Part shown: positions 35,288 to 45,066 of the stretch, piece by piece | Layout: the number at the start of each line of letters is the position of its first letter | Position numbering within the stretch: position 1 is the first letter of the stretch | DNA from: CAVQFB01 sp963711675 | GTDB taxonomy: Bacteria > Acidobacteriota > Terriglobia > Terriglobales > Acidobacteriaceae | Assembly: GCA_963711675.1 (NCBI GenBank) | Contig: CAVQFB010000003.1 | Location: forward strand, 186,001-250,000 | Length of the DNA: 64,000 nt | Direction of reading: 5' to 3' | Program-made: the position numbers and the translations under genes | Notes under the pieces: generated by a model | The model's database searches: none | What the model saw: only the letters and a program-made list of their open reading frames with translations | What the model was told of the DNA's origin: nothing

Positions 35288-36327
35288 AGCGCCGAGTTCC
35301 CCTTCTCATCGTTGTTCTCGCTGCTGCCGCGGCGGGATACTACTTCTACCTTCGGCCACGCTGGGACGCGAAGACACAGCCAACCAACACCTTGAAAGTC
35401 TCCGGCAACATTGAGGCCCACGAGAGTGTGGTGGGTTTCAAGGTGCAGGGACGGATCATCGATTTGCCCATCGAGGAAGGCCAATGGGTCGAGAAGGATG
35501 CCCTCATTGCTCAGCTCGACAGCGACGACTACCGCCAGCAACTCGCCATGGACGAGGCGGCTTTGCACGTGCAGCGCCGGGAACTTGACCTGGGATTGGC
35601 GGGAACCCGGCAACAGGAACTGCGTGCCGCCGAGCAGACTCTGTTGGATGCGAAGGCTGATCTTGCACAAAAGAAACTGGATTTTCAGCGCGCCGACACA
35701 CTCTATCTCGACAAAGTGGGCTCACAGGTTGATCGTGATCAGGCGGAGACCAATCTAAAACGGGCCCAGGCGACCGCAGACCGCGCGCAGCAGCAATATG
35801 ACGAAGCTGTAGAAGGGACGCGGCATGAACAACTCGCGATCGACCGTGCGAGCGTTATCCAGGCGGAACAAAAAGTCAGGCTTTCACGCGTCAGCCTCGA
35901 CTACACCACCCTGCGCGCTCCCAAGGCTGGCGTCATCCTTGTGCGCAATGCGGAACTTGGTGAGGTCGTTGTGGCGAATACCCCAGTCATTACGCTGGGT
36001 GATCTCGACAACATCTGGTTGCGTGCTTACATAGATGAAACCGATCTGGGCCGCGTTCGCTGGGGTCAACCGGCTACGATTCGAACCGATACCTACCCCG
36101 GAAAAACATACCACGGCCGCATTTCATTCATTTCCGAGAAAGCAGAATTTACTCCCAAGAGCGTGCAGACCTTCAAGGAGCGCGTAACCCTCGTCTATCG
36201 CATCAAGATTGATGTAGAAAACCCGAATCACGAGCTGAAGCCGGGAATGCCTGCGGATGCGGAGATTCAGCTCGCCCCCGCCAAGCAATCGGCTGAGCTT
36301 TCTGGCCGCTCAACCCCGAGACCATGA
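35284..36327 (+). CDS. HlyD-family membrane fusion protein (YbhG-like)
   Basis: A 347-residue periplasmic adaptor from the ATG at 35284. It has an N-terminal membrane anchor (LLIVVLAAAAAGYYFYL), a lipoyl-like barrel half (GNIEAHESVVGFKVQGRI), a long coiled-coil hairpin rich in Gln/Ala/Glu (about residues 90-200), the second barrel half (LRAPKAGVILVRNAELGEVV) and a beta-barrel domain. It links the inner-membrane ABC exporter to an outer-membrane channel. ATGA overlaps with both the upstream tetR and downstream ATPase genes indicate tight coupling. Confidence 0.88.
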   Translation: MKRRVPLLIVVLAAAAAGYYFYLRPRWDAKTQPTNTLKVSGNIEAHESVVGFKVQGRIIDLPIEEGQWVEKDALIAQLDSDDYRQQLAMDEAALHVQRRELDLGLAGTRQQELRAAEQTLLDAKADLAQKKLDFQRADTLYLDKVGSQVDRDQAETNLKRAQATADRAQQQYDEAVEGTRHEQLAIDRASVIQAEQKVRLSRVSLDYTTLRAPKAGVILVRNAELGEVVVANTPVITLGDLDNIWLRAYIDETDLGRVRWGQPATIRTDTYPGKTYHGRISFISEKAEFTPKSVQTFKERVTLVYRIKIDVENPNHELKPGMPADAEIQLAPAKQSAELSGRSTPRP

Positions 36328-37271
36328 TCACGTCGTCCTCATTTGCGATCGAGGTTTCGGAACTTACCAAGAGTTTTCCGAATGTGCGCGCCGTCGATCA
36401 TCTAAGCTTCAACGTAAGTGCAGGGGAGATATTTGGTCTCGTCGGACCGGACGGCGCCGGCAAGACTACGACGCTGCGAATGCTCGCGGGCGTGATGCCT
36501 GCGGACGAAGGCAAGGCAATCGTAGCCGGATTTAATGTTGGGCTAGATCCTGAAGGAGCCAAGCACCACCTCAGCTACATGCCGCAGCGATTCGGTCTGT
36601 ATGAAGACCTGACCGTAGACGAAAACATTCGCTTTTATGCGGACCTGTTCGGTGTCCGGACGGATGAGCGGCGGCAGAGGTCATCGCAACTTCTGGACGC
36701 CGCCGGCATGAGCGAGTTCCGCAAGCGCCTGGCGGGCAACCTTTCGGGCGGGATGAAGCAGAAACTCGGCCTTGTCTGCGCGCTCATCCACCGGCCGAAG
36801 GTCATTCTTCTTGACGAGCCGACCACTGGGGTCGATCCGGTTTCGCGCCGCGATTTCTGGCGGATACTCTACAACCTTGTCGCAGAGGGGGTAGCAATTT
36901 TGACGTCAACCGCCTACCTCGACGAGGCCGAACGCTGCCATCGAGTGGCTCTGCTTCATGAGGGAAAGCTCCTCTTCTGCGATACGCCTGCCAATTTGAA
37001 GGCCAAGCTCGGCAAGGCCGTGCTGGCGATCACGTCGGCTGATCCGCGCGCCGTGCGCGAAGCCCTTTCGCAAAGTGATGGAATCTCCAGTTTCGTTCTC
37101 ACTGGCGACGGCGTTCACGTGGTTGCGGACGATGCAGCCAAGCGCATTCCCGAGTTCCAGAATCGGCTGAGAAGCGCGCGCGTCCCTTTCGAGGAAATTC
37201 ATCAGGTGACGCCGACCATTGAAGACCTCTTCGTGGACGCGGTTTCTCACGGCGGAACGAGGTCGGCATGA
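36324..37271 (+). CDS. ABC exporter ATPase 1 (YbhF N-half-like)
   Basis: A 315-residue ATP-binding subunit: Walker A GPDGAGKTT, Q-loop region MPQRFGLY, signature LSGGMKQKLGL, Walker B VILLDEPTTG, and a C-terminal regulatory extension. The H-loop position reads LTSTAYLDEAE: the usual switch-region His is replaced by Ala (TAY where most have THY). With the second ATPase next to it this resembles the two halves of the fused E. coli YbhF as separate genes. Overlaps the next gene by four bases. Confidence 0.9.
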   Translation: MITSSSFAIEVSELTKSFPNVRAVDHLSFNVSAGEIFGLVGPDGAGKTTTLRMLAGVMPADEGKAIVAGFNVGLDPEGAKHHLSYMPQRFGLYEDLTVDENIRFYADLFGVRTDERRQRSSQLLDAAGMSEFRKRLAGNLSGGMKQKLGLVCALIHRPKVILLDEPTTGVDPVSRRDFWRILYNLVAEGVAILTSTAYLDEAERCHRVALLHEGKLLFCDTPANLKAKLGKAVLAITSADPRAVREALSQSDGISSFVLTGDGVHVVADDAAKRIPEFQNRLRSARVPFEEIHQVTPTIEDLFVDAVSHGGTRSA

Positions 37272-38224
37272 ACGGTGACACTCGCTCCGTAGTCGTTCAG
37301 AACCTGGTCAAGCGCTTTGGCGATTTCACTGCCGTGGATCGCATCACCCTGGAAACCCGCAAGGGCGAAATCTTTGGTTTCCTCGGACCGAACGGGGCGG
37401 GGAAGTCCACTACGATCCGCATGCTATGCGGCTTGCTCACGCCGACTTCAGGCCATGCGCAGGTTGCTGGCTACGACGTTGCTCGCTATCCGGAATCGGT
37501 TCGCCAAAACATCGGTTACATGTCGCAGAAGTTTTCTTTGTATAACGATCTCAAGGTCATTGAGAACCTGAGGCTATTTGCCGGCCTTTACAACGTTTCC
37601 AGACAGCTCTTGGAGGAGCGGATTCAGTGGGCACTTGAGATGGCGAACCTTACCGGTCAGGAAGGCATGATCACGAGTACTCTGCCCGGCGGATGGAAGC
37701 AGCGTCTGGCGCTCGGTTGTGCCGTGCTGCATCGGCCGCCCATCATATTTCTCGATGAACCCACCTCCGGGGTTGATCCCATCTCACGTCGTCAATTTTG
37801 GGACCTCATTCACCAGATGGCGGCGGACGGGGTCACCGTCTTTGTAACCACGCACTACATGGAAGAAGCTGAGTACTGCAATCGGTTGGCACTGATTTAC
37901 CGCGGAAAAATGGTTGCGCTCGGAACGCCCTCGGAACTCAAACAGAAATCGATGAAAGGCGAGCTGCTTTTAGTTGAGTGCGAACCCCTCGGCCCTGCTG
38001 TGGAAGCGCTGCAATCCGCGCTGGGAGTACTCGACGCAGCAGTCTTTGGCAGCGCTTTGCATCTGGTGGTATTGAACGCTGACTCGGCCATTCCGCAGGT
38101 TCGAGCTTATCTCACGCAGCATGGCATCAAAGTGCAGCGCATCGAAAAGATTCGGCCAAGTCTGGAGGACGTGTTTGTCTCGCTGACTTCTGCTGGCGAC
38201 GCAGCACGCAAGGAGCAAGCGTAA
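37268..38224 (+). CDS. ABC exporter ATPase 2 (YbhF C-half-like)
   Basis: A 318-residue ATP-binding subunit with Walker A GPNGAGKSTT, Q-loop region MSQKFSLYND, a signature region LPGGWKQRLALG (Pro and Trp replace the usual Ser-Gly-Gly-Met pattern), Walker B IIFLDEPTSG and a normal switch histidine in VTTHYMEEAEYC. The heterodimer with ATPase 1 is thus asymmetric: one half lacks the switch His and the other has an atypical signature. It precedes the two permease genes. Confidence 0.9.
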   Translation: MNGDTRSVVVQNLVKRFGDFTAVDRITLETRKGEIFGFLGPNGAGKSTTIRMLCGLLTPTSGHAQVAGYDVARYPESVRQNIGYMSQKFSLYNDLKVIENLRLFAGLYNVSRQLLEERIQWALEMANLTGQEGMITSTLPGGWKQRLALGCAVLHRPPIIFLDEPTSGVDPISRRQFWDLIHQMAADGVTVFVTTHYMEEAEYCNRLALIYRGKMVALGTPSELKQKSMKGELLLVECEPLGPAVEALQSALGVLDAAVFGSALHLVVLNADSAIPQVRAYLTQHGIKVQRIEKIRPSLEDVFVSLTSAGDAARKEQA

Positions 38225-38226
38225 CC

Positions 38227-39360
38227 ATGAGTCTTGTCCGCCTTGCCGCTGTGGCGATGAAGGAGATCATTCAGATCCGCCGAGATGCGCGCAGCCTGAT
38301 CATCGTTCTGATCATGCCGATCATTCTGGTTCTTCTTTTCGGCTACGGCGTAAGCCTTGACCTCAAGCACTTGCCCATTTACGTTTTTGACCGCGAGGGC
38401 AGCCAGGATAGCCAGGATCTTCTGAAGCGGTTCCAGAGTTCAGAGTACTTCGATGTTGTGCGGGTGGTTAACAATTACCCTGAGCTGGTCCGCGCCATTG
38501 ACGATGGCCACGCGAAAATGGGTGTCGTTATCCCGTGGGATTTTTCGCAGAAGCTGCACAATGGGATTCCAGTCAGTGTGCAAACACTCATCGACGCCAG
38601 CGACGACAACACTGCCAATGTTCTAATCGGCTACAGCCAGTCCGTAATCAGCAGTTATTCCAACGATGTCCAGCTTGAGTATCTTCGCCGCCGAGGCCTG
38701 CCGGAACCGGCAGCGCCCATCAGCGTGGAAGCGCGCACCTGGTTCAACGAAGATCTGGAAAGCAGCGCGTTCATCATTCCCGGAGTACTCGCCCTGGTGA
38801 TGTCGGTTATTGGAGCATTCTTAACTTCGCTAACCATCGCGCGGGAGTGGGAGCGCGGCAGCATGGAACAGCTGGTCTCGACACCGGTGACACCGCTCGA
38901 GATCATGCTCGGCAAACTGATTCCGTACTTTGTCATCGGAATGCTCGATGTCGGACTTTGCGTGCTCCTCGCTCTTGGCTGGTTCCACATACCGTTTCGT
39001 GGACAGCTGACCACATTGTTCTTCAGCTCTGCATTGTTCCTCATCGTCGTACTCTCGCTTGGATTCTTCATTTCGGTCGTCGCTAAGAATCAGCTCGCAG
39101 CTAGCCAGATCGCGCTGCTCGCCACTTTCCTGCCCGCATTTCTTCTCTCCGGCTTCCTTTATGCCATCGAACAGATGCCGGTGTTCATTCAGCTGGTAAC
39201 CCGAATTCTTCCGGCGCGCTACTACGTTTCAGCGTTGAAAAAGATCTTCCTGAAAGGCACACCCGTTCCCATGCTTGTCAGCGACCTCGTGCCGTTAGCG
39301 ATCTTCGCCATGTTGCTGGCATTCGTGGCGACCCGCGCCTTTCACAAGCGGTTAGCTTAA
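38227..39360 (+). CDS. ABC-2 family permease 1 (YbhS/YbhR-like)
   Basis: A 377-residue permease of the ABC-2 type: one N-terminal membrane helix (LIIVLIMPIILVLLFGYGV), a large extracytoplasmic domain of about 150 residues, then five helices, including the EWERGSMEQLVSTPVTPLE coupling segment and a C-terminal LLSGFLYAIEQMP region. It pairs with the next gene to form the membrane channel. Two bases separate it from the upstream ATPase gene. Confidence 0.9.
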   Translation: MSLVRLAAVAMKEIIQIRRDARSLIIVLIMPIILVLLFGYGVSLDLKHLPIYVFDREGSQDSQDLLKRFQSSEYFDVVRVVNNYPELVRAIDDGHAKMGVVIPWDFSQKLHNGIPVSVQTLIDASDDNTANVLIGYSQSVISSYSNDVQLEYLRRRGLPEPAAPISVEARTWFNEDLESSAFIIPGVLALVMSVIGAFLTSLTIAREWERGSMEQLVSTPVTPLEIMLGKLIPYFVIGMLDVGLCVLLALGWFHIPFRGQLTTLFFSSALFLIVVLSLGFFISVVAKNQLAASQIALLATFLPAFLLSGFLYAIEQMPVFIQLVTRILPARYYVSALKKIFLKGTPVPMLVSDLVPLAIFAMLLAFVATRAFHKRLA

Positions 39361-39369
39361 GGAGGATGG

Positions 39370-40503
39370 ATGCTGTCGCGGCTCAAGCAGATGCTGATCA
39401 AGGAATTCATCCAGGTTTTCCGCGACAAGCGGACACGTTTCGTGCTTTTCGGGCCACCGATCATCCAGATGATGATCTTCGGTTATGCTGCTACCTTTGA
39501 AATTCGGCATGTACCCACCGTCGTCCTCGACCTGGACCACACCCAGGAAAGCAGGGAGTTGATCTCGCGCTTTTCCGCGACTCAGTATTTTGATGTGAAG
39601 CAGCAGCTGACAAATCGTCAGGAGATAGTCGATCTGATCGACCGTGGACAAGCTACCGTGGCTCTTCAGATCCATCCGGGGTTTGCCGAGAACCTACGCA
39701 AGGGTCAGACCGCTCCCCTCCAGGTTGTCGTGGACGGCACCAACTCCAATACGGCGCTTATTGCGGTTGGCTATGTGAACCAGATCGCCCAAGTCTTCGC
39801 TCAGGACTACCAGCGCGATCGGATGCAACGCATGTCACCGAACCTTGCCGCTCGCGTGCCACAGGTCACGCTCGAGGAACGTCCCTGGTATAACTCTGAT
39901 CGCAGGAGTCGATGGTTCTTCGTGCCCGGCGTTATCGGCAGTCTGACCCTTGTGCTGGTCACGACGCTCACGGCATTTGCGGTGGTGCGCGAGCGTGAGA
40001 TTGGGACGCTCGAGCAGATTATGGTGACGCCCATTCGTCCCTGGGAATTCATTCTAGGGAAGACCTTGCCATTCTTTCTGATTGGTCTGATCGACGTGGC
40101 GCTCATCGCAACCGTCGGCACGCTGTGGTTTCAGGTTCCGTTCCGTGGGTCTCTTCTGGTGCTCGTCGCGGGAGCGGTTCTCTTCCTGCTATGTATGTTA
40201 GGTGCTGGCCTGTTGATCTCGACAGTCTCTTCCACGCAGCAACAGGCTATGGTGACGGCATTTTTCTTCATCATGCCGGCGATTACCTTCTCGGGATTCG
40301 GATTTCCCATCAGCACCATGCCGCATTGGCTGCAACTGATGACGTACGTCGATCCTCTGCGCTACTTCCTTGTGATCCTGCGCGGTGTCTATTTGAAAGG
40401 CGTGGGCTTCGATGTTCTCTGGCCGCAAATGGCGAGCATGGCAGCCCTGGGCGCCACCCTGCTTACACTCAGCGTATTCCGCTTCCACAAAGCGCTGGAC
40501 TGA
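39370..40503 (+). CDS. ABC-2 family permease 2 (YbhR/YbhS-like)
   Basis: A 377-residue paralogue of the preceding permease with the same layout: an N-terminal segment with FIQVFRDKRTRFVLFGPPII, an extracytoplasmic domain, REREIGTLEQIMVTPIRPWE in the cytoplasmic coupling region, and helices such as FFFIMPAITFSGFGFPISTM. A strong AAGGAGG ribosome binding site precedes its ATG. Last gene of the operon. The exported compound (drug, dye or other amphiphile) is unknown. Confidence 0.9.
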   Translation: MLSRLKQMLIKEFIQVFRDKRTRFVLFGPPIIQMMIFGYAATFEIRHVPTVVLDLDHTQESRELISRFSATQYFDVKQQLTNRQEIVDLIDRGQATVALQIHPGFAENLRKGQTAPLQVVVDGTNSNTALIAVGYVNQIAQVFAQDYQRDRMQRMSPNLAARVPQVTLEERPWYNSDRRSRWFFVPGVIGSLTLVLVTTLTAFAVVREREIGTLEQIMVTPIRPWEFILGKTLPFFLIGLIDVALIATVGTLWFQVPFRGSLLVLVAGAVLFLLCMLGAGLLISTVSSTQQQAMVTAFFFIMPAITFSGFGFPISTMPHWLQLMTYVDPLRYFLVILRGVYLKGVGFDVLWPQMASMAALGATLLTLSVFRFHKALD

Positions 40504-40542
40504 TTCTGACTACGCACGGACGCGCAACGATAGAGAGTTGCT

Positions 40543-43500
40543 CTAGTCGACGTGCTCGCCTTCTTCGATAAAGCCAATCTCTGCCGGGGGCAGCTTGTCT
40601 GTAGGACGCGCCCAGAACACGTACATCGCCGGCAACAGCACGATGCTGATAAATAACTCGACGATTAAGCCCCCCACGATCACGATCGCGAACGGTCTCT
40701 GCGAGTCCGATCCAATTTCGTGTGACATGGCGGCGGGCAACAGTCCCAGGGTCGCAACCAGCATGGTCATCATGATCGGGCGCAAACGAAGCGCCGCTCC
40801 CTCTTTCGCGGCTTCGCGCGGATTCATGCCGCGCGTGCGCAGTTGGTTGATGTACTCCACCATGATCACGCCGATTTCTACCGAAACTCCCACCAGCGCC
40901 AGAAATCCCAGTCCGGACGACACGGAGAAATGCGTTCCTGTCAGAAGAAGACTAAAGAAACCACCCAGGGGCGACAGGCCTACAACCGCAAGGATCAAGC
41001 CGACCCACTTCCACGAATCGAACGCTGAATAGAGAATGAATGACATCAACAGAATCGTGACAGGCACGATGATCGAGAGCCGGCGGTTAGCCCGTTGCTG
41101 ACTCTCATATTCTCCGGTCCAGTCGAGATGATAGCCTTCCGGAAGCTGCACCTTCTGGTGCACTTCCTCAATTGCCTGCCGCACCGTGCTTCCAAGGTCC
41201 CGCCCGCGGACACTGTACTTGATCGCGATGTATCGTGAATTGCCCTCGCGGTAGATCGTTGAGGCTCCGTCCTCCAATTTGATCTGGCATAGCTGTCCAA
41301 GGGAGACGCGCTCACCTGATGGCGCCAGAATTCGAATGTTGGCCACATCCTCCACGGTTTTGCGGAAAGGAGCCTGGTAACGAACGGTTAAGTCGTAACG
41401 TTGCTCGTTGATCAGGACTTGACTCACCGCTTTGCCGCCTACCGCGGTTTCCACTGCATCCTGGACGTCGCTCACATTAATCCCGAAGCGGTCGGCTGCC
41501 GCGCGGTCAACTACAAGATTCACGTTTGGCTGTCCGCGTACCTGAAACGTGCCCAGGTCGGCCACGCCAGGAATCTTGCTCATCACGTCTTGTATTTTAT
41601 TTGCCTTCTGCTCGAGCGACTTCAAATCGGTGCCGAAGAGCTTGACGGCCAGCTCACCCTTTACGCCGCTCACGGCTTCTTCGACGTTGTCGGAAATTGG
41701 CTGAGAGAAGTTCCAATCCACTCCCGGAATCTTGTTGAGCTCTTCGTCCATCGCAGCGATCAAGTCGTCTTTCCTCTTGAATTGACTTCGCCACTTAGAC
41801 CGCGGCAACAGGTCCACGAAAAATTCGGTGTTGTAGAATCCACTGGCATCGCTGCCGTCATCCGGCCGTCCAACCTGGCTGACCACCTGCTTCGCCTCAG
41901 GGAAGTTGGCCAGCATGAGCCTTGCCTTCTGCGAAACCGCCATACCGGCGGTTGGCCCGGTGCTGGGCGCAAGCGTGCCGCGTACCCAGATTGCGCCCTC
42001 ATCGAGATGTGGCAGGAATTCGGACCCGATAATGCCGCTGAACGCCATGAACAGCATCAGTCCTGCCGCGGCCAGCCCCATTCCAAGAGTGAACTTCAGG
42101 TGATCAAAGCACCAGTCGAGCGTATGACTGTACCGTTCTTCCAGCCAATGCAGTGCCGGATTGCGCCACTCCTTCATGTCGCTCTTGAAGAGAAAGCTGC
42201 ATAACACAGGCGCGATCAGCAGCGCGAATAGCAAGGCGCCGAGCAGTGCGAAGGCCACGGTCCATGCCATTGGCCGGAACAAGCGCCCTTCCACTCTTTG
42301 CAAGGTGAAGATTGGAAGATAGGCGACGATGATGATGATGCGAGCGAAGAAAACCGGTTTCTGCACTTCGTGCGCGGCGGCGGCAATGGTTTCCAGAAAA
42401 GTCTTCTTCTTGTCCGCAAACCCGGTGTGTCGGAGGATGTTCTCGACCATCACCACCGAGCCATCCACTACCATTCCAAAGTCCAGCGCGCCCAACGACA
42501 GCAGGTTCGCGGGGATATGACTCAGGTCCAGCAGGATCGCTGCGAACAACAGGGAGAAGGGGATAGTGATGGTCACAATCAATGCGCTGCGCACATTCCC
42601 CAGGAAGAGAAACAAAATCAGGGTAACCAACAGCACCCCGTCAGTCAGGTTTCGCAGCACGGTGTGTGTGGTGTAGTGCACCAGATCGCTGCGGTCGAGA
42701 TGCGGAACGATCCTGACCCCCTTCGGGAGTACACCATTATTCAATTGCGCGATCTTCAGATGGAGCGCGTCCAGCGTGGCGTCGGCTTCCGCGCCTTTTC
42801 GGAGCAGGACAATCCCTTCCACCACGTCATCATTGTTGATGATGGTTCCGTCTTCTTTACGGATCGTCTTGCCCAGTTGCCCCAATCGGACCTTTGGCGC
42901 TTGTACGACGACGGCAAGATCACGCACCCGAACCGGCGTACCGTTCTGCACTTTTACGACTGTGGCCGCAATATCGTCAGTTGTTGTCATCAAGCCTACG
43001 GCGCGAACATTGAGAGCCTGCTCGCCTCGCTCGATGAAGCCCCCTCCAGCGTTAATGTTGTTGTTGGTGAGCGCCTGCTCCACCTGGCTCAAAGACAGGC
43101 CGTAGGAAACCAGTTTGCCCGGATCGACCTGCACCTGGTACTCGCGTGTAGGCCCGCCGAAAATGTTGACATCCACTACGTTGGGAACGGACTTCAACTG
43201 GTTGAGTACGAACCAGTCTTGTAGCGTCTTCAACTCCATGGTGTCGTACTTGGGATTGGTGCTCTGCAGCGTATAGAACATGATCTGGCCGGTTGGACTG
43301 TAGTCCGGCCCGATGCCAGCATTCACATTCGTAGGGAGCGTGGCTAACTGCAGGCGATCAAGCACTTCCTGTCTGGCGTTGAAAGTCGTGGTTTCATCGT
43401 CGTAGATGATGGTGATCACCGAGAGCCCGGCCAGCGACGCTGAGCGCAAATGCGTCATATGTGCCACACCGTTCAATTGCACTTCCAGAGGTACAGTTAT

Positions 43501-43692
43501 TTGCTGCTCCACCTCTTCGGCGGCGTGGCCCGGCCATTGGGTTATAACTTGGACGTACGTGTCGGCTACATCGGGGTAGGCTTCAATCGGCAAGTTGTGG
43601 AAGGAGATGACTCCCCAGACGAAAAGGATGAGCGCGACGCTCAGCACGAATATCCGATTCCGCAGCGCAAAATCGATGAGGCCGCGGATCAC
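40543..43692 (-). CDS. czcA: CzcA-type heavy-metal efflux RND pump
   Basis: A 1049-residue inner-membrane RND transporter of the heavy-metal class, with twelve predicted helices and two large periplasmic loops. The N-terminus (LRNRIFVLSVALILF...LPIEAYPDVADTYVQV) is typical. The fourth-helix proton-relay motif reads GALDFGMVVDGSVVMVEN, the DFG/VDG pattern of CzcA-like (Co/Zn/Cd/Ni) pumps rather than the VDAAIVMIEN pattern of CusA (Cu/Ag). It overlaps the adaptor gene by four bases. No outer-membrane channel gene follows. Confidence 0.92.
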   Translation of the reverse strand: MIRGLIDFALRNRIFVLSVALILFVWGVISFHNLPIEAYPDVADTYVQVITQWPGHAAEEVEQQITVPLEVQLNGVAHMTHLRSASLAGLSVITIIYDDETTTFNARQEVLDRLQLATLPTNVNAGIGPDYSPTGQIMFYTLQSTNPKYDTMELKTLQDWFVLNQLKSVPNVVDVNIFGGPTREYQVQVDPGKLVSYGLSLSQVEQALTNNNINAGGGFIERGEQALNVRAVGLMTTTDDIAATVVKVQNGTPVRVRDLAVVVQAPKVRLGQLGKTIRKEDGTIINNDDVVEGIVLLRKGAEADATLDALHLKIAQLNNGVLPKGVRIVPHLDRSDLVHYTTHTVLRNLTDGVLLVTLILFLFLGNVRSALIVTITIPFSLLFAAILLDLSHIPANLLSLGALDFGMVVDGSVVMVENILRHTGFADKKKTFLETIAAAAHEVQKPVFFARIIIIVAYLPIFTLQRVEGRLFRPMAWTVAFALLGALLFALLIAPVLCSFLFKSDMKEWRNPALHWLEERYSHTLDWCFDHLKFTLGMGLAAAGLMLFMAFSGIIGSEFLPHLDEGAIWVRGTLAPSTGPTAGMAVSQKARLMLANFPEAKQVVSQVGRPDDGSDASGFYNTEFFVDLLPRSKWRSQFKRKDDLIAAMDEELNKIPGVDWNFSQPISDNVEEAVSGVKGELAVKLFGTDLKSLEQKANKIQDVMSKIPGVADLGTFQVRGQPNVNLVVDRAAADRFGINVSDVQDAVETAVGGKAVSQVLINEQRYDLTVRYQAPFRKTVEDVANIRILAPSGERVSLGQLCQIKLEDGASTIYREGNSRYIAIKYSVRGRDLGSTVRQAIEEVHQKVQLPEGYHLDWTGEYESQQRANRRLSIIVPVTILLMSFILYSAFDSWKWVGLILAVVGLSPLGGFFSLLLTGTHFSVSSGLGFLALVGVSVEIGVIMVEYINQLRTRGMNPREAAKEGAALRLRPIMMTMLVATLGLLPAAMSHEIGSDSQRPFAIVIVGGLIVELFISIVLLPAMYVFWARPTDKLPPAEIGFIEEGEHVD

Positions 43693-44819
43693 TTGCCTTG
43701 CTCCGCCATGGCCGTAGAGAACTCAAGCGCCTTGGCCACCACTTCATCGCCAGGCTTTACGCCGTCAGCAATTTCCTGCATGCTGTCAGAAGTTGCTCCC
43801 AAAGCGTGCACTTCCACCCTCCGAAATCTGTTGGCGCCTTCTTTTCGAAACACCCAGTCCTTGTCTTGCAGCCGCATAATAGCCGTGCTCGGCACCAGGA
43901 CCCGCGGCCGTGTCTTGCGCGATTGGAACTTTGCAACGGCAAACATTCCGGGCCGCAGTGATCCGTCCGCGTTTCCGAGCACAATGCGTACCTTGGCAGA
44001 GCGGGTATTTGGATCCAGCACTCGTGAAATGTCGCCGATCTTGCCGTGAAGGACTTTATCTGGGAAGGCATTCAATCGGATTTCCGCGGCATCGCCAACG
44101 TTGATGTCGCCAAGATCGTTTTCATAGACGTCACAAACGATCCACACATCCGTGAGGTCAGCAATCGTAAAAAGGTTAGGAGTATTGTCCAGGCTCTTGA
44201 TGCCCTCAAACCCCGCTACATTCTGCTCCACGATCGTGCCCGAAACCGGCGCCCGCAAGGGAATCAGCTGGCCGGGATGGTCGGGATCGCCACCGAGCAA
44301 CCGCACCTTTTCGGCAGTGGTCCGCAGATCTACCTTGGCTTTGTCGTCTGTATCTTTCGCTGCCTCAAGGTCCTTCTCCGCGAACGCGCCGTGAGCGTAA
44401 AGCTGTTGCGCTCTGTCCAACGCTCTGCGCGAAAGCTCCTCGTCAGCTTCTGCTTTCTGGTAGTCGGAGTTTGCTGCACCTAGATCCGGACTCGAAATGA
44501 CCATCAGCACTTGCCCCTTGTTGACGTAGTCTCCCAGGCGCACTTTAAGGTCAATCACGCGTCCTGAACCGAGAGAGGTCACATGAATGGTCTTTGACAC
44601 ATCCGGATTCACCGTGCCGTTCGCCTGCAACTCGACCGGCAGCTCGCGGGTTTCAGCCTTGACCAGGCTGAACAACTCAGGGTGATCGGCCTCGAACACT
44701 CCAGGCTCAAGCGTGACCTCTGCCTTCGTGGAAGCCGCCTTCGTATCGTTTGAGCAACCCAAGGTGACAAGCAGCGTCAGCAAGATCGATAGTGCCGCAT
44801 AGCGATACGAGCGGCTCAT
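43689..44819 (-). CDS. czcB: CzcB-like RND periplasmic adaptor, lipoprotein-like N-terminus
   Basis: About 376 residues from the ATG at 44819, which has AGGAG upstream. The N-terminus (LSILLTLLVTLGCSND) looks like a lipoprotein signal with Cys after Gly. It then has barrel-sandwich halves (GTVNPDVSKTIHVTSLGSGR and PVSGTIVEQNVAGFEGI), a short helical hairpin and the membrane-proximal domain. It bridges CzcA to an outer-membrane factor and may deliver metal. Translation is coupled to czcA. Confidence 0.9.
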   Translation of the reverse strand: MSRSYRYAALSILLTLLVTLGCSNDTKAASTKAEVTLEPGVFEADHPELFSLVKAETRELPVELQANGTVNPDVSKTIHVTSLGSGRVIDLKVRLGDYVNKGQVLMVISSPDLGAANSDYQKAEADEELSRRALDRAQQLYAHGAFAEKDLEAAKDTDDKAKVDLRTTAEKVRLLGGDPDHPGQLIPLRAPVSGTIVEQNVAGFEGIKSLDNTPNLFTIADLTDVWIVCDVYENDLGDINVGDAAEIRLNAFPDKVLHGKIGDISRVLDPNTRSAKVRIVLGNADGSLRPGMFAVAKFQSRKTRPRVLVPSTAIMRLQDKDWVFRKEGANRFRRVEVHALGATSDSMQEIADGVKPGDEVVAKALEFSTAMAEQGK

Positions 44820-45066
44820 GGGTGGAACTCCTGTTCCACAAGACCTGGTTGCCCCACACGACTCGAACAAGTCGGTTTGAACTTTCGATAGCTCAAGTAA
44901 AACTCCCTATATGTATTACGGCTGTGCGCCCAAATCGTTTGCTCCCGGACGTTCTACGGTTCTGTTAACGCTCTTTCCCATGTACCCGAGTATATGCGGT
45001 GGTCCGATCTCAGACGCAATTCGGGAACCAAAGGAAACCACGCCAGGTTGTCTGCCGGGAAAATGT

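Noticed and set aside
40543..43692. CusA-type copper/silver pump.
   Set aside because: The fourth-helix motif is DFGMVVDGSVVMVEN, the CzcA pattern, not the CusA VDAAIVMIEN pattern.
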